Part shown: piece after piece, positions 1 through 7,312 of the stretch
Layout of the letters: each line of letters begins with the position of its first letter
How positions within the stretch are numbered: position 1 is the stretch's first letter
Assembly (NCBI GenBank): GCA_003105305.1
Contig: PQAQ01000266.1
Span: 1-9,088, forward strand
Origin: Candidatus Methylomirabilota bacterium
GTDB lineage: Bacteria; Methylomirabilota; Methylomirabilia; Methylomirabilales; Methylomirabilaceae
Direction: 5' to 3'
DNA: 9,088 bases
The notes under the pieces: generated by a model
The model's input: the letters and a program-made list of their open reading frames with translations, nothing else
Databases searched by the model: none
What the model was told of the DNA's origin: nothing
Translations under genes and position numbers: made by a program

Positions 1-105
1 ATGCCCGACATGGCCGGCCGGTCACGAGAACAGGCAAGTAGCGGGCAAGATCGAGAAATAGATTCGTCGTCAACAATCTCACCAGCGGAAGAGGAGTTTG
101 CGTAG
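1..105 (+). other. Possible 3' end of an unidentified upstream gene
   Basis: The frame beginning at base 1 stays open until a TAG at 103-105, immediately before an ATG at 106. The visible peptide is short, hydrophilic and rich in Ser and Glu, ending in AEEEFA, and matches no family I recognise. The other two forward frames close at 39 and 59, so the upstream gene could equally end there. In related genomes coaE (dephospho-CoA kinase) often precedes rho, but I see no coaE signature here. The stretch may simply be the rho leader. I cannot identify a promoter in it. Confidence 0.25.
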
Positions 106-180
106 ATGGCCCCACCAGTGTCTGAATCGACCAGGCGATCCAGTGCGTCAGAAGTGAAGGAGGTTGCTACGGCGCTTCCC

Positions 181-188
181 AGAGGTGG
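181..188 (+). promoter_or_regulatory. Ribosome binding site favouring the internal rho start
   Basis: AGAGGTGG lies 4 bases before the ATG at 193 and resembles the anti-16S consensus AGGAGGTG. A competing purine tract, GAGGAG at 91-96, lies 9 bases before the ATG at 106. Both starts are therefore plausible by RBS. Homology decides for 193, because the protein from there aligns from its first residue with E. coli Rho (MNIVELKEK against MNLTELKNT). Confidence 0.55.
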
Positions 189-192
189 TTCG

Positions 193-1440
193 ATGAACAT
201 CGTGGAGTTGAAAGAAAAGACCATCTCCGAGTTGAGCGCTATTGCGAGGACTCTGAACGTTGTGGGTGCCAGCGGCCTTCGCAAGCAGGAGCTTATCTTC
301 AAGATCCTTGAGGCCCAAACCGAAAAGAGCGGGCTGATCTTTGCCGAGGGTGTGCTCGAGGTTTTGCCCGACGGATTTGGCTTCCTCCGAGCGCCGGATT
401 ACAACTATCTGCCAGGACCGGACGATATTTATGTCTCGCCGTCGCAGATTCGGCGCTTTGACCTCAGGACCGGCGACACCGTATCAGGTCAAGTGAGACC
501 ACCCAAGGAGGGTGAGCGCTACTTTGCCCTTCTCAAGGTCGAAGCGGTCAACTTCGAAAATCCCGAGTTGATTAAGGACAAGATCCTTTTTGATAATCTC
601 ACGCCTCTCTTTCCGAACCAGCGGATCCGACTGGAGACCACTCAGGACGAGCTGAACATGCGGGTGATGGATCTCCTCACGCCGATCGGTAAGGGGCAGC
701 GTGGATTGATCGTCGCTCCGCCTCGGACAGGGAAAACTATTCTTCTGCAAAAGATTGCCAACAGCATCACCAGGAATCACCCTGAGGTCATCCTGATCGT
801 ACTGCTCATCGATGAGCGGCCCGAGGAGGTGACCGACTTCCAGCGGTCCGTCAAGGCGGAGGTGGTGAGTTCGACCTTTGATGAGCCGGCGACGCGTCAC
901 GTCCAGGTGGCCGAGATGGTGATCGAGAAGGCCAAACGGCTGGTGGAGCACAGGCGGGATGTGGTGATCCTGTTGGATTCTATCACCCGATTGGGGCGGG
1001 CCTACAATACTATCGTTCCGCCGAGCGGCAAGGTGCTTTCCGGCGGTGTGGACAGCAATGCATTGCAGCGCCCCAAGCGATTTTTCGGCGCGGCGCGAAA
1101 TATCGAAGAGGGCGGCAGTTTGACGATTATGGCGACCGCCCTCATCGATACCGGCAGCCGCATGGACGATGTCATCTTTGAAGAGTTCAAGGGAACCGGC
1201 AACTGCGAACTGGTCCTGGATCGCCGACTGGTAGACAAGCGAGTGTTTCCTGCCATCGATATCTTCAGGTCAGGCACGCGAAAGGAGGAGCTCCTGCTCA
1301 CCCAGGAAGAGCTTAACCGGATGTGGATTCTCCGGAAGGTCCTCCAGACTATGGGCGTAGTGGAGGCAATGGAGCTTCTGCTCGAAAAGTTGAGGCAGGC
1401 CAAATCGAACGAGGATTTTATGAGGGCCATGAATTCGTAG
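193..1440 (+). CDS. rho: Transcription termination factor Rho
   Basis: Rho is a hexameric RNA-dependent ATPase/helicase that loads on untranslated RNA and releases RNA polymerase. From the ATG at 193 it is 415 aa, against 419 in E. coli. The N-terminal Rho domain (about 1-45) is followed by the cold-shock-like RNA-binding fold with DGFGFLR at 60-66 and the [15 protein letters not shown] block at 75-89. The ATPase core has Walker A APPRTGKT (175-182), DERPEE (207-212), Walker B with VVILLDS (257-263), the Q-loop SGKVLSGG (278-285) and the arginine-finger segment SGTRKEELL (360-368; R363). No insertion or truncation is seen. An in-frame ATG at 106 would add 29 residues with no counterpart in E. 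coli Rho. The gene ends in its own intrinsic terminator, so it is probably a separate unit or the end of an upstream operon. The ATPase identity is certain; only the start is uncertain. Confidence 0.97.
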   Translation: MNIVELKEKTISELSAIARTLNVVGASGLRKQELIFKILEAQTEKSGLIFAEGVLEVLPDGFGFLRAPDYNYLPGPDDIYVSPSQIRRFDLRTGDTVSGQVRPPKEGERYFALLKVEAVNFENPELIKDKILFDNLTPLFPNQRIRLETTQDELNMRVMDLLTPIGKGQRGLIVAPPRTGKTILLQKIANSITRNHPEVILIVLLIDERPEEVTDFQRSVKAEVVSSTFDEPATRHVQVAEMVIEKAKRLVEHRRDVVILLDSITRLGRAYNTIVPPSGKVLSGGVDSNALQRPKRFFGAARNIEEGGSLTIMATALIDTGSRMDDVIFEEFKGTGNCELVLDRRLVDKRVFPAIDIFRSGTRKEELLLTQEELNRMWILRKVLQTMGVVEAMELLLEKLRQAKSNEDFMRAMNS

Positions 1441-1469
1441 CGTTCATTCCTCTTGCCGAAGGGATCTAT

Positions 1470-1500
1470 CAGCCCGTCTCTCCGACGGGCTGTATTTTTT
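1470..1500 (+). terminator. Intrinsic terminator after rho
   Basis: A perfect 9-bp stem (CAGCCCGTC at 1470-1478 with GACGGGCTG at 1484-1492) closes a 5-base loop and is followed by TATTTTTT at 1493-1500. It starts 29 bases after the rho stop codon. Stem strength and U-tract are those of a classical factor-independent terminator, and it separates rho from the rpmE transcription unit. Confidence 0.92.
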
Positions 1501-1572
1501 GCGAGAGCGCAGCATTCAGCTTGGAGCAATTGGCCAAGAGCCCGAGTTCGCTGCTTTTGCCGATGGCTAATG

Positions 1573-1601
1573 GCCGGTTTTTTATTGAGAGTTGGACCGG
1601 C
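1573..1601 (+). repeat. Inverted repeat flanking the rpmE -35 element
   Basis: GCCGGT (1573-1578) and ACCGGC (1596-1601) are perfect inverted arms separated by 17 bases. The -35 hexamer (1585-1590) lies between the arms and the right arm sits in the promoter spacer. This could be an operator for a dimeric regulator. Six-base arms in GC-rich DNA can also arise by chance, so I treat it as a weak candidate. Confidence 0.25.
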
Positions 1602-1614
1602 TTAGACGTATAAT
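1585..1614 (+). promoter_or_regulatory. Sigma70-type promoter for rpmE and downstream genes
   Basis: TTGAGA (1585-1590, 5 of 6 consensus bases) and a perfect TATAAT (1609-1614) are 18 bases apart. The expected transcription start is near 1620-1622, giving a leader of about 45 bases before the rpmE ATG. There is no extended -10 TG. Its position between the rho terminator and rpmE supports a real promoter, probably serving rpmE-prfA-prmC-murA and possibly the his genes. Confidence 0.85.
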
Positions 1615-1625
1615 AAACCGCATGT

Positions 1626-1648
1626 AACGTACCGACACATCGGATGTT
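1626..1648 (+). promoter_or_regulatory. Leader hairpin in the rpmE 5' UTR
   Basis: AACGT (1626-1630) and CCGA (1632-1635) can pair with TCGG (1640-1643) and ATGTT (1644-1648) around a CACA loop. This gives nine pairs, one of them G-U, with a single bulged A at 1631. The hairpin fills about half of the predicted leader and ends 5 bases before the Shine-Dalgarno sequence. It could modulate translation of rpmE. Self-regulation of bL31 through its own leader is known in E. coli, but I cannot show that this hairpin belongs to a known L31 leader class. Confidence 0.35.
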
Positions 1649-1653
1649 TTTAC

Positions 1654-1658
1654 GGAGG
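1654..1658 (+). promoter_or_regulatory. Ribosome binding site of rpmE
   Basis: GGAGG ends 7 bases before the ATG at 1666. This is one of the best Shine-Dalgarno matches in the window and fits a highly expressed ribosomal protein gene. Confidence 0.85.
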
Positions 1659-1665
1659 GACAATT

Positions 1666-1935
1666 ATGAAGGCAGGTATTCATCCTAACTATCAGTTGAC
1701 GACGATCACGTGCGCGTGCGGCGAGGTGATCCACACCAGGTCTACTGTACCGGCGCTCCGGGTGGAAATCTGCTCCAAGTGCCACCCGCTCTTTACCGGT
1801 CGTCAGAAGTTGATCGACACAGAGGGGCGGGTCGATCGGTTCCGACGGAAGTATTCAAAAAAGCCGACGGCCGCCAAAGAGACCGCCTCTGCCGAACTCA
1901 CTGCGGCTGCCCCGGGGGAGGTGATAGCCCCTTAA
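1666..1935 (+). CDS. rpmE: 50S ribosomal protein bL31, zinc-binding form
   Basis: bL31 is a small protein of the large subunit that bridges to the 30S head. The 89-aa product begins MKAGIHPNY, the family's typical N-terminus, and carries the four zinc cysteines of the C+ form: C16 and C18 (CAC), C36 and C39 (CSKC). These are followed by HPLFTG and a basic RVDRFRRKY segment (55-63). E. coli L31 is 70 aa; here about 20 extra Ala/Glu/Thr-rich residues extend the C-terminus. The zinc form is normally the one used when zinc is plentiful; no C- paralogue is visible in the window. The gene has its own promoter and strong RBS and is the first gene of a run that continues into prfA. Confidence 0.97.
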   Translation: MKAGIHPNYQLTTITCACGEVIHTRSTVPALRVEICSKCHPLFTGRQKLIDTEGRVDRFRRKYSKKPTAAKETASAELTAAAPGEVIAP

Positions 1936-1961
1936 ACGGGAGCTGTCTGTCCGGGATGGTA

Positions 1962-3044
1962 ATGTCGATACTCCAGTTGCGCGACCGCCTGGATGCCATC
2001 GAGCAGCGATCCGCGGAGATCCTGCTGCAGATGAGCGATCCGGCGATTATCACCGATCAGGCCCGCTTTCAGCGGATAGCCAAGGCCTATGCGGAGCTGG
2101 AGCCGGTGGTGGAGACGTACCAGCGGTATCGCAGGCTCTTGCGAGATGTCGAGGAGGCGAATACGCTTCTGCGCGATGGGGTCGAGAACGACGTGCGCGA
2201 GCTGGCCGAGGCGGAGCTTGAAGAGCTGGCCGTCAAGCGAGAGAAACTTGAAGGGGAGCTCACGCTTCTGTTGCTTCCTCGCGACCCGGCCGATGAGAAA
2301 AGTATCATCGTGGAGGTGCGGGCCGGGGCCGGTGGCGATGAGGCGGCGCTGTTCGCCGCGGAGCTCGTGAGGATGTACAGCCGTTACGCCGAATTGGCAG
2401 GCTGGAAAGTGGAAATGTTGTCGTTAAATCAGACGGGGGTCGGTGGGGTGAAGGAGGCGATTCTGAGCATCGACGGACGCGGTGCGTACAGTCGTCTGAA
2501 ATTCGAGAGTGGGGTTCATCGGGTGCAGCGCGTTCCCGTCACCGAATCGAGCGGTCGGATTCACACCTCCACCGTGACCGTCGCCGTTCTCCCTGAAGCG
2601 GAGGATGTCGAGATACAGATCGACCCAAAAGATCTGCGGATCGATGTCTTTCGCTCAACGGGTCCTGGCGGGCAGTCGGTGAACACGACCGATTCGGCCG
2701 TACGGATTACGCATCTGCCGACCGGGATGGTGGTATCCTGCCAGGACGAGAAATCGCAGCATAAGAATCGGGCCAAGGCGATGAAGGTGCTGCGGGCGCG
2801 CCTGCTTGAGGCCGCCACGGCACAGCAGGCGGCGGAGATTTCGCAGGCGCGCCGTCAGCAGGTAGGCACGGGGGATCGGAGCGAGCGGATACGCACCTAC
2901 AATTTTCCGCAGGGCCGGGTCACCGATCACCGCATCGGTCTCACGCTCCATAGCCTGCCGCGAATCCTGGAGGGGGAGCTGGAAGAGCTGATTGCATCAC
3001 TTGCGGCCCACGATCAAGCCGAGCGGTTAAAGGCCCTGGCATGA
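1962..3044 (+). CDS. prfA: Peptide chain release factor 1 (RF1)
   Basis: RF1 reads UAA and UAG stop codons in the ribosomal A site and triggers peptide release. From the ATG at 1962 it is 360 aa, the same as E. coli RF1. A helical N-terminal domain (about 1-105) precedes the [12 protein letters not shown] block (120-131) and the codon-recognition loop with PVT (192-194), the PxT motif that marks RF1 rather than RF2 (SPF). The catalytic loop [10 protein letters not shown] (232-241) holds Q238 of GGQ, the residue PrmC methylates. An ATG at 1956 (adding Met-Val) is an alternative; neither start has a convincing Shine-Dalgarno, so translation may depend on coupling with rpmE, which ends 26 bases upstream. 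The stop overlaps the prmC start as ATGA. Confidence 0.96.
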   Translation: MSILQLRDRLDAIEQRSAEILLQMSDPAIITDQARFQRIAKAYAELEPVVETYQRYRRLLRDVEEANTLLRDGVENDVRELAEAELEELAVKREKLEGELTLLLLPRDPADEKSIIVEVRAGAGGDEAALFAAELVRMYSRYAELAGWKVEMLSLNQTGVGGVKEAILSIDGRGAYSRLKFESGVHRVQRVPVTESSGRIHTSTVTVAVLPEAEDVEIQIDPKDLRIDVFRSTGPGGQSVNTTDSAVRITHLPTGMVVSCQDEKSQHKNRAKAMKVLRARLLEAATAQQAAEISQARRQQVGTGDRSERIRTYNFPQGRVTDHRIGLTLHSLPRILEGELEELIASLAAHDQAERLKALA

Positions 3045-4006
3045 AGATGGATTCTGCGGGGCTTGCCGGTCTGTCTGCCGAACCGGCAAGGACCGATTAC
3101 ACCTATCGCCGCATCGTGAGGCGGCTGGTGGAAAGCGGGGTGCAGAGCGCGCTACTCGACGCTGCGTGCCTCATGGAGGCCGCGTCCGGAATCCCGCGGT
3201 GGCAATTTATTGTGAACCCGGAGCAACCGATTGCCTCAGACAGATCAGACGCGCTTGCGTCGATGGTGTCCCGGCGGCAGGCCAGAGAGCCGATTGCGTA
3301 CATCCTTGGGGTAAAAGAGTTCTGGTCCCTCCCCTTTACGGTCAGTCCGGATGTTCTGATACCGAGGCCGGATACCGAAACGCTCATTGAGACCGCCTTA
3401 GACAAAATTCGCGTTCAACAACGGGCGCCGAACGTCGAGCGAACAGACACAGAGACCAAACACTCCGCACCTGTCATTGTAGACCTCGGTACCGGCTGCG
3501 GCGCGATCGCCTTGGCGCTGGCGGCCGAACTGCCTCATGCGCGTATTTACGCTATTGATCGCTCGCCGGGCGCCTGCCGCATCGTCAGACGGAACATCGA
3601 GACTCTGGGACCGACGGGCAGCGTTCACTGCATCCTCGGCGATCTGCTTGAGCCGATTCGAACGATCGACGCTGGAGGAGGGTGCGACCTGATCGTCTCA
3701 AATCCACCATATATCCCCTCTGACGACTGTGGAACTTTACCTCCAGAAATCTCGCTCTACGAGCCGTTCGAGGCTCTGGACGGGGGTCCGGACGGCCTGA
3801 GCTATTACCGGAGAATTATCGAAACGGCACCCGCTTATCTGCACGAAGGTGGATGGCTGATCCTCGAGGTTGGGGACGGTCAGGCGTCCGCCGTGATGGA
3901 ACTCATCCGAGAGACAGAGAGCTTTGAGCCGGCGGAGGTCAGACAGGACGTCGCCGGTCGTGACCGAGTCGTGTGTGCACCGAGACAGGCGCGCGCGTAT
4001 GGATAA
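3041..4006 (+). CDS. prmC: Release factor glutamine N5-methyltransferase PrmC (HemK)
   Basis: PrmC uses S-adenosylmethionine to methylate the glutamine of the GGQ motif in release factors, speeding termination. The 321-aa protein has an N-terminal helical domain (about 20-100) that binds the release factor and the linker IPRPDTE (107-113). The Rossmann methyltransferase domain follows, with SAM motif [15 protein letters not shown] (147-160), an acidic AID at 171-173 and the diagnostic NPPY at 221-224. It is somewhat longer than the E. coli protein (about 277 aa): about 20 residues at the N-terminus and a hydrophilic segment near 122-143 account for most of this. An ATG at 3047 is an alternative start. 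The gene overlaps prfA by 4 bases, so enzyme and substrate are probably translationally coupled. Its 3' end overlaps murA by 8 bases. Confidence 0.95.
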   Translation: MKMDSAGLAGLSAEPARTDYTYRRIVRRLVESGVQSALLDAACLMEAASGIPRWQFIVNPEQPIASDRSDALASMVSRRQAREPIAYILGVKEFWSLPFTVSPDVLIPRPDTETLIETALDKIRVQQRAPNVERTDTETKHSAPVIVDLGTGCGAIALALAAELPHARIYAIDRSPGACRIVRRNIETLGPTGSVHCILGDLLEPIRTIDAGGGCDLIVSNPPYIPSDDCGTLPPEISLYEPFEALDGGPDGLSYYRRIIETAPAYLHEGGWLILEVGDGQASAVMELIRETESFEPAEVRQDVAGRDRVVCAPRQARAYG

Positions 4007-5255
4007 ACTGATCATCAGGGGTGGGATTCCGCTCAAAGGACATGTAGAGGCTGGCGGCGCGAAGAACGCGGCCCTGCCGGCAATGGTCGCCTCTTTGTTG
4101 ATAGGTGAGCCGATCCGGCTTCATCGTGTTCCACGACTGGGCGACGTGAAGACGATTATCGATCTGCTGAACCATTTGGGTGTGAAGGTTGAACGATCCG
4201 GTCAAGAGACCCTATCGCTTCGCACCGATGGCACGAGTCAGCTCGAGGCGCCCTATCATCTGGTTAAGACGATGCGGGCATCGGTGCTGGTACTTGGCCC
4301 GCTGGTGGCTCGCTTCGGCCGGGCGCGGGTCTCTCTGCCAGGCGGATGCGCGATCGGACCCCGACCGATCAATCTGCATTTAGCGGCCCTTGAGAAGATG
4401 GGCGCGACGGTCAGTCTGGATTCCGGGTACGTGGAGGCAAAGGCCCCGCGTTTGAGGGGCGCCAGGATCACGTTCGATGGCCAGACCGTCACCGGCACCG
4501 AGAACGTGATGATGGCTGCCACGCTGGCCGATGGTACGACGGTGTTGGAGAATGCCGCGTGTGAGCCTGAGGTAGTCGATCTGGCCGCCCTGCTGAATCG
4601 TATGGGGGCCAGAATCGACGGCGCCGGGACCCCGACCGTCAGCATCGAGGGCGTCCCGCAATTACACGGGGCAGAGCACGAGATAATTCCGGACAGAGTC
4701 GAGACAGGGACGTTTATGGTTGCGGCGGCGATGACCGGCGGTGATGTCACGATCAATCGTTGTGTGCCCGGTCATCTGGAGGCGATTATCGAGAAGCTGC
4801 GGGAAACGGGGGCGCTGGTGGAAGAGACGGACCACAGCGTGCGGGTCCGTAGGGAAGAGCAGATGCAGGGGGTCAACATCAGAACCCACCCCTATCCCGG
4901 ATTCGCTACCGATATGCAGGCGCAGTTCATGGCGCTTCTGTCTATCGCCCAAGGGAGCAGCGTCATCACCGAGACAGTCTTTGAAAACCGATTTATGCAT
5001 GTGAATGAGCTGTTGAGGATGGGCGCGGATATCAAGGTCATCGGCACCGCCGCGTTTGTTAACGGGGTCCCCACACTATCGGGCGCGCCGGTGATGGCGA
5101 CCGATCTTCGCGCAAGCGCGTCGTTGGTGCTGGCAGGCCTGGCGGCTCAGGGAGTGACGACCGTTTCGCGGGTCTATCATCTGGACCGGGGATACGAATC
5201 GATTGAGCAGAAGCTTCGGGGTCTCGGCGCCCATATTGAGCGCTTCACGGAGTAA
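3999..5255 (+). CDS. murA: UDP-N-acetylglucosamine 1-carboxyvinyltransferase MurA
   Basis: MurA transfers enolpyruvate from phosphoenolpyruvate to UDP-GlcNAc in the cytoplasm, the first committed step of peptidoglycan synthesis. The product is 418 aa, against 419 in E. coli, with the inside-out alpha/beta barrel typical of EPSP-synthase relatives. Visible catalytic residues are K22-N23 (GGAKNAALP), R93 (TMRAS), C117 in [12 protein letters not shown]305 (ATDMQAQF) and R371 (TDLRAS). C117 corresponds to E. coli Cys115, the residue alkylated by fosfomycin, so the enzyme is of the fosfomycin-sensitive type by this residue (inference). The ATG at 3999 overlaps the prmC end by 8 bases; there is no strong Shine-Dalgarno, again suggesting coupling. 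A longer in-frame reading from 3924 runs entirely inside prmC and is rejected. Confidence 0.97.
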   Translation: MDKLIIRGGIPLKGHVEAGGAKNAALPAMVASLLIGEPIRLHRVPRLGDVKTIIDLLNHLGVKVERSGQETLSLRTDGTSQLEAPYHLVKTMRASVLVLGPLVARFGRARVSLPGGCAIGPRPINLHLAALEKMGATVSLDSGYVEAKAPRLRGARITFDGQTVTGTENVMMAATLADGTTVLENAACEPEVVDLAALLNRMGARIDGAGTPTVSIEGVPQLHGAEHEIIPDRVETGTFMVAAAMTGGDVTINRCVPGHLEAIIEKLRETGALVEETDHSVRVRREEQMQGVNIRTHPYPGFATDMQAQFMALLSIAQGSSVITETVFENRFMHVNELLRMGADIKVIGTAAFVNGVPTLSGAPVMATDLRASASLVLAGLAAQGVTTVSRVYHLDRGYESIEQKLRGLGAHIERFTE

Positions 5256-5324
5256 GCGGCAGGTGTGAGTGTCGAATTGCGAGCGTGGGCGTGCCTTGTC
5301 TGACCCGCAATCCGAACGTCGCAC

Positions 5325-6026
5325 ATGGGGAACTTTCTGAGCGTGGGACCTGGCATTCGAAATACTGGCTGTATTGCCATTGCGCTGCCCAAGGGTCGGT
5401 TGCTGCCCTTTGTAATAGCGCTTTTTGAGGGGATGGGCGTCACCTGCCTCCGAGGCTTTGCCGATTCACGCCGCCTGATCTGTGAAGATCCGGATCGGCA
5501 ACTGCAGTTCCTCACGCTGAAACCGACCGACATTCCGACCTATGTGGAGCGCGGCGCTGCCGACATGGGTGTCGTGGGGAAGGACCAGCTCCTCGAGCAA
5601 CGCCGGGATGTCTATGAGCCGCTGGATCTGCGGTTCGGCGCCTGTCGACTGGTCGTGGCCGAGCCGGCGGAACTCCGTCAGCAGGATGACCCCCGTTCCT
5701 GGTCGCACCTGAGACTAGCCACCAAATATCCCAATCTTGCAGAGGCGTACTTCAACCGCAAAGGGATCCAGGCGGAGATTATTAAGTTGAACGGGTCTCT
5801 TGAGCTTGCGCCGCTTGTCGGACTGGCGGAGCGGATCGTCGACCTTGTGGAGACCGGGCAGACCTTGAAGGAAAACGGGCTGGTGGAGGTGGAGGAGATC
5901 ACGAAATCGACGGCGCGGCTCATTGTCAATCGGGCGAGCCTCAAGACCAAGTACCGCAAGGTTCAGGATCTGATCGAGGAGATCCGAAAGCAGGTTGAGG
6001 CGCACGCGGCGAGGGCGTGTAAATGA
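5325..6026 (+). CDS. hisG: ATP phosphoribosyltransferase, short form (catalytic subunit)
   Basis: HisG condenses ATP with PRPP, the first and feedback-controlled step of histidine synthesis. The 233-aa product contains the substrate-binding start IALPKGRLL (19-27), ADMGVVGKDQLLE (79-91) and the PRPP-binding loop VDLVETGQTLKENGL (172-186), then EITKSTARLIVNRAS. It stops soon after this, lacking the roughly 80-residue C-terminal ACT-like regulatory domain of long HisG. This is the short, HisZ-dependent type, but no hisZ lies in the window. The start is uncertain: the ATG at 5325 has a poor RBS and adds about 17 residues before the conserved core. A GTG at 5343 with GGGGAA upstream (5327-5332) would give 227 aa. 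The stop overlaps hisD as ATGA. Confidence 0.94.
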   Translation: MGNFLSVGPGIRNTGCIAIALPKGRLLPFVIALFEGMGVTCLRGFADSRRLICEDPDRQLQFLTLKPTDIPTYVERGAADMGVVGKDQLLEQRRDVYEPLDLRFGACRLVVAEPAELRQQDDPRSWSHLRLATKYPNLAEAYFNRKGIQAEIIKLNGSLELAPLVGLAERIVDLVETGQTLKENGLVEVEEITKSTARLIVNRASLKTKYRKVQDLIEEIRKQVEAHAARACK

Positions 6027-7312
6027 AGCTGCTTCAGGCGGGATCGCAAGAATGCGCATTATTCCTCTCTGGACTCAGATCTCGACAGGGCGCGATATCT
6101 CCAGAGATTGAGCAGACCGTTCGCGGCATCCTGGACAAAATACGCACGGGCGGCGATACCGCCCTCTTCGAACAGACGGAGCGGCTTGATGGCGTCCGTC
6201 TTGATGCCGCCTCGGTGCAGGTTGGGCCGCGGGAGGTTGAGGAGGCATACGCGGCTCTCGCGCCTGCCTCCCTGGAGGCCATCAAGACGGCGGCGTCGCG
6301 CATCAGGGCCTTTCATCTTCGGCAGCTTCGGCCCTCCTGGTTCTCGGACGAAGATGGAGCGATTGTCGGAATGCTTATCCGTTCGCTCGACCGGGTAGGA
6401 ATCTATGTACCGGGGGGGACAGCGGCCTACCCGTCCACGGTGCTCATGAATGCTATTCCGGCGGCGATTGCCGGCGTTGCGGAGATTGTGATGTGTACGC
6501 CGCCGCGTCGCGACGGCAGCGTGGCCGCCGCGGTGCTGGTTGCCGCCGATCTGTGCGGCGTGCACGCGATCTATAAGGCGGGCGGCGTCCAGGCGGTAGC
6601 GGCTATGGCCTATGGAACCGCATCGATTCCAAAGGTCGATAAGATTGTCGGTCCTGGGAACATTTATGTGGCCACGGCCAAGCGGCTGGTCTTTGGACAG
6701 GTGGGGATCGATATGATCGCCGGCCCGACCGAGTTGTTGATCATTGCCGATGAGGAGGCCAGCTCCGCCTGTGTGGCTGCGGATCTGCTTTCACAGGCTG
6801 AGCATGATCCGCTCTCCACCGCCATACTGCTCACACCGTCTGCGCGGCTTGCCGAGGCAGTTGTGGATGAGTTGAAATGTCAGGTGGCGCAGTTGCCGAG
6901 GCGAAAGACCGCAGAAGCCTCCCTGGAGCAGTTTGGGGCGGCCGTCGTTGTGAAGGGACTGGACGAGGCCGCTGCCCTCAGTAACGACATCGCGCCGGAG
7001 CACCTGGAACTGCTGGTCAGGGATCCCTGGGGGCTGTTGCCCAAGATCAGACGCGCAGGCGCCATCTTCATGGGCGAGGCCAGTCCGGAGGCGGTGGGCG
7101 ATTACCTGGCCGGACCGAATCATGTTCTGCCGACCGGAGGGACGGCGCGTTTTGCCTCGCCCCTCTCCGTCGCCGACTTCCAACGTTCCAGCTCGTTGAT
7201 TGCCTTCAGCCGACAGAAGCTGGAGACGCTGGAGCCGGCATTAGTCGAACTGGCCCGCCTGGAGGGGCTTGAGGCCCATGCGAGGGCAGCCACGATCAGG
7301 GGGCGCGCATGA
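6023..7312 (+). CDS. hisD: Histidinol dehydrogenase
   Basis: HisD is a zinc enzyme that oxidises L-histidinol to histidine in two NAD-dependent steps, the last reactions of the pathway. The 429-aa product has family length. The conserved blocks are YVPGGTAAYPSTVLM (128-142), VDKIVGPGNIYV (205-216) and AGPTELLI (233-240). Zinc ligands are seen as Q258 and H261 (SQAEHDP), D360 (GDYLAGPNHVLPT) and H419 (EGLEAHARA). The catalytic E326-H327 pair lies in APEHLEL. It overlaps hisG by 4 bases at its start and hisC by 4 bases at its end, so the three are almost certainly one operon. Confidence 0.97.
   Translation: MKLLQAGSQECALFLSGLRSRQGAISPEIEQTVRGILDKIRTGGDTALFEQTERLDGVRLDAASVQVGPREVEEAYAALAPASLEAIKTAASRIRAFHLRQLRPSWFSDEDGAIVGMLIRSLDRVGIYVPGGTAAYPSTVLMNAIPAAIAGVAEIVMCTPPRRDGSVAAAVLVAADLCGVHAIYKAGGVQAVAAMAYGTASIPKVDKIVGPGNIYVATAKRLVFGQVGIDMIAGPTELLIIADEEASSACVAADLLSQAEHDPLSTAILLTPSARLAEAVVDELKCQVAQLPRRKTAEASLEQFGAAVVVKGLDEAAALSNDIAPEHLELLVRDPWGLLPKIRRAGAIFMGEASPEAVGDYLAGPNHVLPTGGTARFASPLSVADFQRSSSLIAFSRQKLETLEPALVELARLEGLEAHARAATIRGRA

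Noticed and set aside
1323..1613. 96-codon + strand frame over the rho 3' end and terminator
   Set aside because: It is out of frame with rho, runs through the terminator stem-loop and shows no family features.
1710..1961. In-frame extension of prfA upstream to 1710
   Set aside because: It overlaps the intact rpmE in another frame, and RF1 homology starts at about 1962; the longer start would add more than 80 unrelated residues.
4256..4756. 166-codon open frame on the minus strand within murA
   Set aside because: It lies wholly antisense to a well-conserved murA region; the low-complexity Ser/Thr/Ala/Val/Pro composition is typical of antisense frames in GC-rich genes, and no family is recognisable.
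6059..6565. 168-codon open frame on the minus strand within hisD
   Set aside because: Antisense shadow of hisD with Arg/His/Gly-rich composition and no recognisable motif.
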